Shown: positions 27,278 to 36,175 of the stretch, piece by piece | How the letters are laid out: each line of letters starts with the position of its first letter | How positions within the stretch are numbered: the first letter of the stretch is position 1 | Source of the DNA: Micromonospora tarapacensis | GTDB lineage: Bacteria > Actinomycetota > Actinomycetes > Mycobacteriales > Micromonosporaceae | Direction of reading: 5' to 3' | Assembly: GCF_019697375.1 (NCBI RefSeq) | Contig: NZ_JAHCDI010000004.1 | Location: 3,645,324-3,709,323, forward strand | Length of the DNA stretch: 64,000 bases | Made by a program: the position numbers and the translations under genes | Notes under the pieces: generated by a model | Told to the model about the DNA's origin: nothing | Database searches by the model: none | Seen by the model: only the letters and a program-made list of their open reading frames with translations

Positions 27278-29571
27278 GTGAGCACCCCTCGCGAACGCGC
27301 CGCCAGCCCTGCCGCCACCGACGACCCCACCAGCCGCAACGGAGACCGCCCCCGGGGCCCGACGGGCGGTTCCGCCCCGGCCGACCGACGCCCGACGACG
27401 TGGTGGGCACCGACCCGGCAGCAGCCTCCGCCGGCCTGGAGGAGGTATTGGACGCCGTGTCCCAACCGGGCCTGCCGCCACCCGCCGACGAGCCGCCGCC
27501 GGGTCGTGCCCTGCCAGAGGACAGGTTCCTCAACCGGGAGCTTTCCTGGCTCGACTTCAACGCCCGGGTGCTGGCACTGGCCGAGGACCAGCGCACCCCG
27601 CTGCTGGAGCGGGCCAAGTTCCTGGCCATCTTCGCCAGCAACCTCGACGAGTTCTACATGGTGCGGGTGGCCGGGCTGAAGCGCCGGCTCTCCGCCGGCC
27701 TGCCGGTCCGCGGCGGCGACGGGTTGCCACTGCGCACCCAGTTGGCGCTGATCGCCGAGAAGTCCGCCACCCTGGTGACGCGGCACGCCGCCTGCTTCGT
27801 GGACGACGTGCTGCCGAAGCTCGCCGCCGAGGACATCCGGGTGCTGCGCTGGTCCGACCTCGGCGACCCGGAGCGGGAGCGGCTGCGGACCTATTTCCGC
27901 GAGCAGATATTCCCGGTGCTCACCCCGCTCGCGGTCGACCCGGCCCACCCCTTCCCGTACATTTCCGGCCGGTCACTCAACCTGGCGGTGTCGGTGCGCG
28001 ACCCGGACGGCGGACCGGAGTTGTTCGCCCGGGTCAAGGTGCCCAACAACGTGCCCCGCTTCGTCCGGGTCGACCGGGACCAACCCGGGGTCCGCATGCT
28101 GCCGGTGGAGGACCTCATCTCGGTGCACCTCGGTCAGCTGTTCTCCGGCATGCAGGTGGTGGAGTGCCACCTGTTCCGGGTGACCCGCAATGCCGAGGTG
28201 GAGGTCGACGAGGACCGCGACGAGGATCTGCTCCAGGCGCTGGAGCGGGAGCTGGCCCGGCGCCGGTTCGGCCCGCCGGTACGGCTGGAGGTGGCCGCCT
28301 CGATCTCCGACCACATGCTGGAGCTGCTCGTCCGGGAACTGGACATGGACACCCAGGACGTGCTGCGGGTCCGCGGCCTGCTCGACCTCTCCGCGCTGTG
28401 GCAGTTGTACGGTGAGGCCGACCGGCCCGACCTGAAGGATCCGCCGTTCGTGCCGGCCACCCACCCCCGGCTCACCGAGGGCGAGGTGCCGCGCAGCGTC
28501 TTCGCCACCCTGCGCGACGGCGACGTGCTGGTGCACCACCCGTACCACTCCTTCGCCACCAGCGTGCAACGCTTCATCGAGCAGGCCGCGGCCGACCCGA
28601 ACGTGCTGGCCATCAAGCAGACGCTCTACCGCACCAGCGGCGACTCGCCGATCGTGGACGCGCTGGTCGAGGCCGCCGCCGCCGGCAAGCAGGTGGTGGT
28701 GCTGGTCGAGCTGAAGGCACGCTTCGACGAGGTGGCCAACATCGGCTGGGCCCGCACCCTGGAACGGGCCGGCTGCCACGTGGTCTACGGCCTGGTCGGT
28801 CTCAAGACCCACTGCAAGACCGCCCTGGTGGTACGCCAGGAGGGCAACCAGATCCGGCGCTACTGCCACATCGGCACCGGCAACTACCACCCGAAGACGG
28901 CACGGCTCTACGAGGACTTCGGCATGCTCACCGCCGACCCGGAGATCGGAGCCGACCTGACCGACCTGTTCAACGTGCTCACCGGCTACAGCCGGCAGAC
29001 CGCGTTCCGGCGGCTGCTGGTGGCGCCGCAGGGCATCCGCAGCGGCCTCATCGAACGGATCGAACGGGAGGTCGCGCACGTCCGGCTCGGCATGCCGGGG
29101 CTCGTACAGTTCAAGGTGAACTCGCTGGTCGACGAGGAGGTCACCGACGCGCTGTACCGGGCCTCCCAGGCCGGTGTGCACGTCGACCTGGTCATCCGGG
29201 GGATGTGCATGCTCCGGCCCGGAGTGCCCGGCCTGTCGGAGAACATCCGGGTCCGCTCGATCCTCGGCCGCTTCCTGGAACACTCTCGGGTCTTCCGCTT
29301 CGGCAACAACGGCGACGCCGAGTTCTGGATCGGCTCGGCCGACCTGATGCACCGGAACCTGGACCGGCGGGTGGAGGCGCTGGTCCAGGTGAGCGACCCG
29401 GTGGCCCGGGCCGAACTCGACTACGTGTTCGGCGCGGCGATGAACCCGGAGGTCGACGCGTTCGAGCTGGCGGCCGACGGCACCTGGGCGCGGTGCGCCG
29501 GCACACCGGAGGCGCCGCTGACCCACCTACAGGATCTGCTGCTGCGTCGCGTCGGCAGCGCGGCCGGTTGA
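27278..29571 (+). CDS. ppk: Polyphosphate kinase (5' end has one apparent frameshift near 27390)
   Basis: A 764-aa enzyme once one base is added near 27390; without it, the intact frame runs from GTG 27400 (723 aa). It makes polyphosphate from ATP. Landmarks: [40 protein letters not shown], the catalytic-His region [17 protein letters not shown] (autophosphorylated His), [23 protein letters not shown], and the C-terminal [28 protein letters not shown]. The first 40 residues are a low-complexity, Pro/Ala/Arg-rich extension. GTG 27278 has no ribosome site but a GATTAT -10-like hexamer at leaderless spacing and a PHO box further up. The CYTH-CHAD gene follows by 25 bp. Confidence 0.94.
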
Positions 29572-29584
29572 GCGGGCCCGGGAA

Positions 29585-29590
29585 TAGGCT
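29585..29590 (+). promoter_or_regulatory. -10 element (TAGGCT) for leaderless CYTH-CHAD gene
   Basis: TAGGCT, 6-nt gap, then ATG 29597. It sits in the 25-bp ppk to CYTH-CHAD gap, so this gene may have its own start in addition to read-through. Confidence 0.5.
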
Positions 29591-29596
29591 GAGCAG

Positions 29597-31129
29597 ATGG
29601 TCGAGGAGGAACGGAAGTTCACGGTGGAGCCCGAGTGGCTCATGCCCGATCTCTCCCCCGCCGCCCCCGTCGGCGGATCCGTCCGCGCGCTACCGCCGGT
29701 GACCCTTGTCGCCACCTATCACGACACGGTGGACCTGCGGCTGGCCAGAGCGGGTGTCTCGCTGCGCCACCGCGAGGGCGACGAGCTGCCCTGGACGGTG
29801 AAACTGCCCACCGACAGCCCCGGTGTCCGGCACGAGATCTCCCGGGCCGGTGCTCCCGGCGAGCTGCCGGCGGAACTGGCCGAGTTGGTCACCGTCTTCC
29901 ACCGGGGCGCGCCGCTGGCCCCGGCAGCGGTGGTGCGTACCGACCGGCACGGTCACGAGATCCTCGACCGGGCCGGCACGGTACTGGCCGAGGTGGTCGA
30001 CGACCGGGTCACCGTGCTCGACGCCGAGGGCACCGGCACGGGCGGGTTCCGCGAGGTGGAGGTGGAACGCAAGGCCGGCGACGTGGAACTGCTCGACCGA
30101 CTCGGCGGGTTGCTGGGCGACGCCGGCGCCGAGGGGGGCGACTTCACCCCGAAGCACGTACGCGCGCTGGGCCGGGCGGCCACCGCGGAGCCGGACCTGG
30201 TCGCCCCGGCCGAGCTGCCGGCCGACCCCACGGCGGCGGCGGTGGTCACCGAGGCGGTACGCCGCGAGGCGGGCCGGCTGCTGGCACACGACCCGCTGGT
30301 CCGGCTACGCGCACCGGTCGGCGACGACGACACCGCCGTGCACCAGATGCGGGTGGCCTGCCGGCGACTGCGCAGCGACCTGAAGACATTCCGCCCGCTG
30401 GTCCGCCCCGCCTGGGCCCGGCCGCTGCGCACCGAGCTGAAATGGCTGGCGGACGCCCTGGGCGCGGCCCGGGACACGGAGGTGCTCCGGGAGCGGCTGC
30501 GCCGCACCGCCGCGGCCGACCCGGTCAGCCCGGTCGATCCGGCAGCTGTCGACCGGCTGGACGAGGTGCTGGCCGGCTGGCAGGAGGCGGCCCTCGCCGG
30601 CGTGGACGAGGCGCTGCGGTCAGCGCGTTACCTGGCCCTGGTCGACGCGCTGGTGCTGGCCGCCCGGGCGCCCCGACTCACCCCACGGGCGAAGGCGCCG
30701 GCCCGGCAGGTGCTGGCCCGACTGGTGGGCCGCCCCTGGCGACAGCTGGCCGGCACGGCGAAGAAGCCGGGCGGCGTCGCGGCCCTCGACCCGGCCGGAC
30801 CCGACGAGCAGTGGCACACCGTACGCAAACAGGGCAAGCAGGCCCGCTCGGCGGTGACGGCGGTCGCACCCGTGCTCGGCCGGGACGCGGCGAAGCTGGC
30901 CCGCGCGCTGGCGAAGGTGCAGAACCTGCTCGGCGAGCACCAGGACGCCGCCGTGGCCGCGCAGACCTGGCGGGCGGTGGCCGAGGAACGACCCGCCGAC
31001 CATCAGTTGGCGGTGACCGCCGGCCGGCTGCTGGAACGTGAGCGGGCCGCCGTACGGCGGGCGCGGGCGGACTTCCCGTACGCCTGGCGACGGGCCAGCC
31101 GGCGACGCCGGACCCGGTGGCTGGCGTGA
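29597..31129 (+). CDS. CYTH and CHAD domain protein (polyphosphate-associated)
   Basis: A 510-aa protein. The N-terminal CYTH domain (about 1-200) has the ExExK metal/triphosphate motif as E3-E5-K7 (VEEERKF), then LVATYHDTVDLRL, LRHREGD and WTVKLP. The C-terminal CHAD domain (about 210-500) has the conserved-His helices VHQMRVACRRLRSDLKTFRPL and WHTVRKQGKQARSAVTA and GEHQDAAVAAQTW. CYTH domains hydrolyse or bind tripolyphosphate-like substrates and CHAD helices bind polyphosphate, so location next to ppk fits polyphosphate metabolism or binding. Basic residues dominate the C-terminal end. It overlaps the start of the Nudix gene by 4 nt. Confidence 0.92.
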   Translation: MVEEERKFTVEPEWLMPDLSPAAPVGGSVRALPPVTLVATYHDTVDLRLARAGVSLRHREGDELPWTVKLPTDSPGVRHEISRAGAPGELPAELAELVTVFHRGAPLAPAAVVRTDRHGHEILDRAGTVLAEVVDDRVTVLDAEGTGTGGFREVEVERKAGDVELLDRLGGLLGDAGAEGGDFTPKHVRALGRAATAEPDLVAPAELPADPTAAAVVTEAVRREAGRLLAHDPLVRLRAPVGDDDTAVHQMRVACRRLRSDLKTFRPLVRPAWARPLRTELKWLADALGAARDTEVLRERLRRTAAADPVSPVDPAAVDRLDEVLAGWQEAALAGVDEALRSARYLALVDALVLAARAPRLTPRAKAPARQVLARLVGRPWRQLAGTAKKPGGVAALDPAGPDEQWHTVRKQGKQARSAVTAVAPVLGRDAAKLARALAKVQNLLGEHQDAAVAAQTWRAVAEERPADHQLAVTAGRLLERERAAVRRARADFPYAWRRASRRRRTRWLA

Positions 31130-31995
31130 CCGAGATCCGGGCGGCCGGTGGCGTGGTGTGGCGGCCGGCTCCGGACGGAGGCGCCGAGGTGTGCCTGGTG
31201 CACCGGCCCCGGTACGGGGACTGGTCGCTGCCGAAGGGCAAACTGGAGCCGGGTGAGCACCCGCTGATCGCCGCCACCCGGGAGGTAGCCGAGGAGGCCG
31301 ATGCCCAGGCGGCGCCCGAGCTGCGGCTGCCGACCGCGCGGTATCGCAGCGAGGGTCGGCTCAAGGTGGTCGACTACTGGTCGATGCGGGTGGTCGGCAC
31401 CGGCGGCTTCCAGCCGGACACCGAGGTCGACGAGATCCGCTGGCTGGCCGTGGACGACGCGGTCACCCTGGTCAGCTACCCGCACGACGCGGAGGTGCTC
31501 GCCGCGTTCGCGGCGCTGCCGCCGGTCACCGCGACGCTGGTGCTGGTCCGCCACGGGCACGCCGGTAAGCGGCTGACCTGGCCCGGCCCGGATACTGGGC
31601 GCCCGCTGGACGCCCGTGGCTGGTCCGAGGCGTACGCCTTGGCGCCGCTGATCGGGCTGATCCGCCCGACCCGGCTGCTCTCCGCCGCGCCGCGCCGGTG
31701 TGTGCAGACCCTCGACCCGGCTGCCGCGTTGCTGGACCTGCCGATCGAGGTGTCCGGCGACCTGAACGAGCCGATCGCCGGCCAGCAGCCCGACGAGTGC
31801 ATGCTGGCCGCCGCGGCGCTGCTGACCGCGCTGGCGACCGCGGGCGAGCCGGCGGCGGTGTGCAGCCAGGGCAAGGTGATCCCGGGCGCCCTGGAGCGCC
31901 TCGCCGGGCGGGGCGGCGACTACACCACCGGCAAGGGCGGCGGCTGGCTGCTCGCCTTCACCGGAGACCGGCTCATCGGCGCCGACCGCATCTGA
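31126..31995 (+). CDS. mutT1: Nudix hydrolase fused to histidine phosphatase (MutT1-like)
   Basis: A 289-aa two-domain protein. The N-terminal Nudix domain is GGVVWRP...WSLPKGKLEPGEHPLIAATREVAEEADAQ; the Nudix box runs G-x5-E-x7-REVAEE, but the usual final Gly is Asp. The C-terminal histidine-phosphatase domain has LVLVRHGHAGKR (RHG motif), LDARGWSEA, and LLSAAPRRCVQTLDP. The mycobacterial counterpart converts 8-oxo-dGTP and 8-oxo-GTP and can act on diadenosine polyphosphates. It also lies next to ppk there. GTG 31126 overlaps the stop of the CYTH-CHAD gene; GTG 31117 is possible. Confidence 0.88.
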   Translation: MTEIRAAGGVVWRPAPDGGAEVCLVHRPRYGDWSLPKGKLEPGEHPLIAATREVAEEADAQAAPELRLPTARYRSEGRLKVVDYWSMRVVGTGGFQPDTEVDEIRWLAVDDAVTLVSYPHDAEVLAAFAALPPVTATLVLVRHGHAGKRLTWPGPDTGRPLDARGWSEAYALAPLIGLIRPTRLLSAAPRRCVQTLDPAAALLDLPIEVSGDLNEPIAGQQPDECMLAAAALLTALATAGEPAAVCSQGKVIPGALERLAGRGGDYTTGKGGGWLLAFTGDRLIGADRI

Positions 31996-32622
31996 CCGAC
32001 CCCGGCACCCGCCCGAAGTCCTGGCGACACCCGGCGCCCGCCTGGCATGACGCCGATCCCGCCCGCCGTCGCGGATCGCGACGTCGCCGGCCCGCCAGCT
32101 CGCCCGGGCCCGCCTCTCGCCCTGCCCGCCAGATCCCACTGCCGGCCTCTCGTCCAGCACCGGCATTTCGCTCAGCATGCTGGTGGCTGACCCCAAGCCC
32201 TGTCGAGCTGAGAGCGCAGACGGATCAGCGGGCTCCTGACAGTTCGAACGCTCCCTCCCAGCACGCCAGACGGCAACGCCGGCCACCACGACACCCGGCC
32301 ACCACAACAGCGGTCACCACAGGCGACGCCCCCGCCCAGGCGCGGCGCAAGCGAGGCGCGACGCAAGCGGGGCGGGGCGGCGGAGGGCGCAAGCGGGGCC
32401 GGGCGAGGCGAGGCAAGGCAAGGCGGGGCGGGGCGGGGCGGGGCGCAAGCGAGGCGGACCGATAGCACAGACGGTTCAGCTCGACAGGACGCGACAGATT
32501 GCACTCCGAAGCACCGAACCGCCCCTCCGGCGCACCGCACCGCCCCACCGCACCGCCGCCCCACCGCACCGCAGCGCAACAACGCGCCGCACTGCGCCGC
32601 ACCGCCGCCGCCCCAACGCGCC
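31996..32622. other. Gene-poor low-complexity region between mutT1 and the EEP gene
   Basis: There is no credible gene. It contains strongly repetitive GC sequence: GCAAGCGRGGCG-type repeats and (GGGGC) runs at 32340-32450 on the plus strand, CACCGC-type repeats at 32520-32610, and a perfect 13-bp inverted repeat 32199-32211/32476-32488 around this core. The open frames drawn through it are Pro/Arg/Ala low-complexity and look non-coding. The stops of mutT1 and the EEP gene converge on it. Confidence 0.6.
32199..32488. repeat. 13-bp perfect inverted repeats bracketing the low-complexity stretch
   Basis: CCTGTCGAGCTGA at 32199-32211 and its exact reverse complement at 32476-32488. Each copy also neighbours a CAGACGG(A/T)TCAGC sequence in direct orientation. 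Between them is the G-rich repetitive block. It could be a degenerate mobile-element remnant or a regulatory structure; there is no transposase. Confidence 0.4.
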
Positions 32623-34557
32623 TCAGCGGGTCGGCAGGGTGAGGGTGACGGCGACCGGCAGGTGGTCGCTGGCGGTGCTCGGCACTGCGGTGGGGTCGGT
32701 GGCGACCAGGTCGGGCGAGACGAAGATGTGGTCGATCTGCTCATCCGGGTCGTCGGCTGGGCTGGTCGGCAACGGGCGGGCCGGCGCGAGCGCGTCGACC
32801 AGGGCGGCGCTGGTGAACACGGCGAACGCCGGGTCGTCCGGCTCGGTGTTGAAGTCGCCGGCGACCACGAGCGGTGCGCCGTCGGCGTACGCCGTGGCGA
32901 ATTCGGCGACGGCGCGTGCCTGGACCACCGGATCCTCACCGGGCGGTGGCTGTAGGTGGGTGCTCACCACGGCCAGGCGCACACCGTCACTGAAGTCGAC
33001 CGTGACGCCCAGCGCCTGCGCACCGGTGGGGGCACCGACCGCGGGCAGCGAGCGGGTCCGCGCCCGCTGCACCGGCCAACGGCTGAGCACCGCGTCGCCC
33101 CAGAGTGGGCCGGCGGCCGGCGCGAAGACGTAGGGCATCTCCAGCCGGGCGGCGAGCAGATCCAGGGTGTCGTGGCCGCCGTTGAGCAGCCAGCCCCGGT
33201 CGACCTCGCTGAGCACCACCACGTCGGCCTGGCCCACCGCCCGGTGGAGGGCGGCCAGGTCGAAGCGGCCGTCGAGGCCGAAGCCCATCCGGATGTTGTA
33301 CGCCACCAGCCGCACCTGCTCCGGCGGCCCGTCCCGGTTGGTCGACACCAGCCACGGCCCGTGCACCCAGGCGGCGGCGAAGGCGACGAGGGCGGCCAGC
33401 GCCGCCAGCCGGCCGGCGGGCAGCTCCACCGCCCCGGACGGGGACGGCGCCGGCCCCACCGGCGTCTGCGGCCCGTTCGACCCGCGTCCGCCAGCCGACG
33501 CGACGACCCCGGCCAGGACGGCTACTCCGGCTGGCAGCCAACCGTTGGGGTAGCCGATGTCATAGGCGGCGTAGTACAGCACCGCGGCGACGGCGAAGAC
33601 GAGCATCCCGCCGACTGCGGCGTACGACCGCCGGGGCCCACTCCGCCCGGTGGCCTGGTCCGACGGAGCCGCGGTACCGGCCAGCGCGAGGCAACCGCCC
33701 AGGCCCGCCGCGGCGAGCAGCATGGCGAGGACGAGCAGCCCGGGCGGGCCGTACCCGAACAGCAGGGTCCCGGCCAGCAGCAGCAGCGGCGGCAGCGGAC
33801 GCCACCGGCGGCGGGGCACCGTCAGCGCGCCGAACAGGAACAACGACGCCGCGACGCCCAGCGGGGCCAGCGCGAACGGCGGCGGTGCGGCGGTGCCGGC
33901 CGCGCCGTACCAGAACGACATCGCGGTGCCCGCGACGGCCGGTGACAGTGCGACCATGCCGCCGAGCAGCAGCGCCGGCCCGGCGAGCAGCCAGGCTCGA
34001 CCGCCCGCTGCCGGGCTGCCGGGTCGGGCGTCCGAGCCGGAGCGCAGGGCGAGGAACGCCTCGCCGGCGAGCAGCGACGCCACCACCGCGACGGTCGCCA
34101 CCCACGCCTCCCATCGCCCCCACCAGACCAGGTCGTACGTGCCGAGCAGGGCATGGCCGAGCGCGCTGGCGCCCAGCCCCAGCGCCAGAGCGGGCACCGG
34201 GCGCTCGACCCGGGCGGCGGTGGCGGCCAACCAGACCAGACCGGCGAGCAGACCGGCGGTGGCGAGCCAGAGCTGGGCTCGGCCACCGGGTGTGGCGGTC
34301 AGGGTGAGCCGGGCGGCGGCCAGCACCACCACCGCCACGACGCCGACGACGCGGTGGCCGGCCCGTACGACGAGGGCTGGCGCGGCGAGCGCGAGCACGA
34401 ACCAGCCCAGCGCGAACGCCCCGAGCAGCTCGGCCGGGGTCGACGCGGCCTGGCCGAAGATGGTGATGACCGAGGGCAGGAAGACCCGGAGCACGTCGGT
34501 CAGGACGACGAGGCCCAGGGCCAGGACGGCGGTGCCCAGGCGGCTCTGGCGTAGCAC
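32623..34557 (-). CDS. Multi-pass membrane protein with endonuclease/exonuclease/phosphatase (EEP) domain
   Basis: A 644-aa protein. The first 400 residues hold about 10 hydrophobic helices (from LGTAVLALGLVVLTDVLRV through VRLTLTATP, LLAGLVWLAATAA and VAAVLYYAAYDIG). The C-terminal EEP domain (about 415-644) starts VRLVAYNIRMGFGLDGRFD and has VVLSEVDRGW, VVSTHLQPPPG, the DFN motif VVAGDFNTEPDD, IDHIFVS and TASDHLPVAVTL. All the usual EEP catalytic positions appear present. The substrate (phosphodiester, sugar or lipid) is not evident. It lies between the Nudix gene and hupB. Confidence 0.85.
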   Translation of the reverse strand: MLRQSRLGTAVLALGLVVLTDVLRVFLPSVITIFGQAASTPAELLGAFALGWFVLALAAPALVVRAGHRVVGVVAVVVLAAARLTLTATPGGRAQLWLATAGLLAGLVWLAATAARVERPVPALALGLGASALGHALLGTYDLVWWGRWEAWVATVAVVASLLAGEAFLALRSGSDARPGSPAAGGRAWLLAGPALLLGGMVALSPAVAGTAMSFWYGAAGTAAPPPFALAPLGVAASLFLFGALTVPRRRWRPLPPLLLLAGTLLFGYGPPGLLVLAMLLAAAGLGGCLALAGTAAPSDQATGRSGPRRSYAAVGGMLVFAVAAVLYYAAYDIGYPNGWLPAGVAVLAGVVASAGGRGSNGPQTPVGPAPSPSGAVELPAGRLAALAALVAFAAAWVHGPWLVSTNRDGPPEQVRLVAYNIRMGFGLDGRFDLAALHRAVGQADVVVLSEVDRGWLLNGGHDTLDLLAARLEMPYVFAPAAGPLWGDAVLSRWPVQRARTRSLPAVGAPTGAQALGVTVDFSDGVRLAVVSTHLQPPPGEDPVVQARAVAEFATAYADGAPLVVAGDFNTEPDDPAFAVFTSAALVDALAPARPLPTSPADDPDEQIDHIFVSPDLVATDPTAVPSTASDHLPVAVTLTLPTR

Positions 34558-34667
34558 GGCTCTCTTTTCGCCAAGGGTTGGATGGTGCGGCGATTCTGAG
34601 CGCTGTGCCCTGTGCCGGTCAACGATTCTCCGCCCCGACGGCGGGACCGCGATGCGGCGGACATGGT

Positions 34668-34698
34668 GAGGGCGCCCACCGTGATGGCGGGCGCCCTC
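34668..34698. terminator. Hairpin downstream of hupB
   Basis: Perfect 10-bp stem GAGGGCGCCC/GGGCGCCCTC with an 11-nt loop. It lies 15 bp beyond the hupB stop on the minus strand. Likely hupB terminator. Confidence 0.7.
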
Positions 34699-34712
34699 GT
34701 CGTACGACCGGC

Positions 34713-35402
34713 TCAGCGCCGGGTCGCGGCCTTCCTGGCCGGCGCCTTCTTCGCCGGCGCCTTCTTGGCTGTCGCGGTCTTCTTCGCCGCCGTCGCCTTG
34801 CTCGCCGCAGCGGTCTTCTTTGCCGGGGCGGCCTTCTTCGTGGTGGTCTTCTTCGCCGGGGCGGCCTTCGTGGCCGCCTTGGTCGCGGTCGTCTTCTTGG
34901 CCGCCGTCGCCTTGCTCGCCGCAGCGGTCTTCTTGGCCGCCGCGGCCTTGCTCGCGGTGGTCTTCTTGGCCGCCGCAGTCGTCGCCGCGGTGGTCTTCTT
35001 GGCCGCGGTGCTCTTCGCCGCGGTCGTCTTCTTCGCGGTGGTCGCCTTGGCACCGGTCGCCTTCGCGCCGGTGGTCCTTGCGGTGGCTCCGGCGGTCTTC
35101 TTCGCCGCAGCCGTGGCCTTCGGCACCTTGCCGCTGGCCACCATCTCCTTGAACCCGGCGCCCGGGCGGAAGGTCGGCACCGAGGTCTTCTTGACCTTCA
35201 CCGCCTCCCCCGTGCGCGGGTTCCGGGCTGTTCGCGCACCCCGTGCACGCTTCTCGAACGCTCCGAAACCGGTGATCGCCACTTTCTCGCCCTTGGTGAC
35301 CGCCGCCTGGACCTCAGCGAGGACCGCGTCGAGCGCGGCCGTCGCCGTTTTCCGGTCCCCCAGGCGAACGGCGAGCGCCTCGATGAGCTCGGCCTTGTTC
35401 AC
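34713..35402 (-). CDS. hupB: DNA-binding protein HU with lysine-rich C-terminal tail (HupB)
   Basis: A 229-aa nucleoid protein. The HU fold is residues 1-90 ([16 protein letters not shown]...[44 protein letters not shown]). It is followed by a 130-residue tail of [14 protein letters not shown] repeats, typical of actinobacterial HupB and histone-H1-like, which adds nonspecific DNA binding and compaction. GTG 35402 has GGAGGAAG upstream. A promoter (35452-35480) and a terminator downstream make it monocistronic. In mycobacteria hupB likewise lies between mutT1 and leuD. Confidence 0.95.
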   Translation of the reverse strand: MNKAELIEALAVRLGDRKTATAALDAVLAEVQAAVTKGEKVAITGFGAFEKRARGARTARNPRTGEAVKVKKTSVPTFRPGAGFKEMVASGKVPKATAAAKKTAGATARTTGAKATGAKATTAKKTTAAKSTAAKKTTAATTAAAKKTTASKAAAAKKTAAASKATAAKKTTATKAATKAAPAKKTTTKKAAPAKKTAAASKATAAKKTATAKKAPAKKAPARKAATRR

Positions 35403-35451
35403 GACTTCCTCCTGATTGTGCAACTGACTCGACGCGAGCCATTCTGCGCGC

Positions 35452-35480
35452 ACGGTATGCCCTGTGCTGCCGGGACACAA
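35452..35480 (-). promoter_or_regulatory. Candidate hupB promoter
   Basis: TTGTGT (35475-35480) and TACCGT (35452-35457) on the minus strand with a 17-bp spacer; the leader is about 45 nt to GTG 35402. Confidence 0.6.
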
Positions 35481-35518
35481 ACATTCGGTGGAAAAAAGCC
35501 CTTGTGTCGTAACGGATT

Positions 35519-35547
35519 CGCCCCCACCGGTGGCACCGGTGGGGGCG
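35519..35547. terminator. Strong hairpin terminator of leuCD
   Basis: A perfect 13-bp stem CGCCCCCACCGGT/ACCGGTGGGGGCG with a 3-nt loop, 27 bp past the leuD stop. A T-rich run (CTTTTTT on the minus strand near 35490) follows. Separates leuCD from hupB. Confidence 0.8.
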
Positions 35548-35573
35548 GAATCGGCTGCGGATCCGGCGTACGG

Positions 35574-36161
35574 CTACCCGACCCGGGGCAGGAAAGCCGG
35601 CCGGCCGGCCTCGAAGGCGCTGATCCGCGCCTCGTGCCGAAGGGTGAGTCCAATGTCGTCCAAGCCCTCGATGAGCCGCCACCGGCTGAAGTCGTCGAGC
35701 GGGAACTGCCAGGTGGCGGTGCCGGCCCGGACCTCGCGGGCGGTCAGGTCGACGGTCACCGGGCTGGTCGGATCCGTCTCGACCATGCTCCAGATTTCTT
35801 CGACGGCTCTCAATTCCAGCTCGACCGGCAGCAGCCCTTCCTTGAGGGCGTTGCCACGGAAGATGTCGCCGAAGCGCGGCGAGATCACCACCCGGAAGCC
35901 GAAGTCGCGCAACGCCCACACGGCGTGCTCCCGCGATGACCCGGTGCCGAACTCGGGACCGGCCACCAGAATCGACGCACCCGAATAGGCTTGATCGTTG
36001 AGTACGAATCCCGGGTCCTCGCGCCAGGCGCTGAACAGCCCGTCGGCAAACCCGGTGCGAGTCACCCGCTTGAGATACACGGCGGGGATGATCTGGTCGG
36101 TGTCCACGTCGGACCGACGCAGCGGCAGCACGGTGCCGGTGTGCACGGTGAACTTGTCCAT
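35574..36161 (-). CDS. leuD: 3-isopropylmalate dehydratase small subunit
   Basis: A 195-aa swivelling subunit of isopropylmalate isomerase: [60 protein letters not shown] and [14 protein letters not shown]. Acts with LeuC in leucine synthesis. ATG 36161 has AAGGG upstream and begins 14 nt after the leuC stop. Confidence 0.96.
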   Translation of the reverse strand: MDKFTVHTGTVLPLRRSDVDTDQIIPAVYLKRVTRTGFADGLFSAWREDPGFVLNDQAYSGASILVAGPEFGTGSSREHAVWALRDFGFRVVISPRFGDIFRGNALKEGLLPVELELRAVEEIWSMVETDPTSPVTVDLTAREVRAGTATWQFPLDDFSRWRLIEGLDDIGLTLRHEARISAFEAGRPAFLPRVG

Positions 36162-36175
36162 CTGTCGCAGCCCTT

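Noticed and set aside
27973..29526. A 517-aa minus-strand frame antisense to ppk
   Set aside because: His/Val/Leu-rich shadow of a strongly conserved ppk; no start signal.
31117..31125. Upstream GTG as start of the Nudix gene
   Set aside because: GTG 31126 overlaps the preceding stop as GTGA and fits the family N-terminus better; the upstream codon remains possible.
32225..32602. A minus-strand ORF of 125 aa in the low-complexity block
   Set aside because: Composition is simple Arg/Ala/Pro repeats from repetitive DNA; no start signal or family likeness.
34578..35939. A 453-aa plus-strand frame opposite hupB
   Set aside because: Made of Leu/Arg/Gly repeats mirroring the Lys/Ala tail of hupB; not coding.
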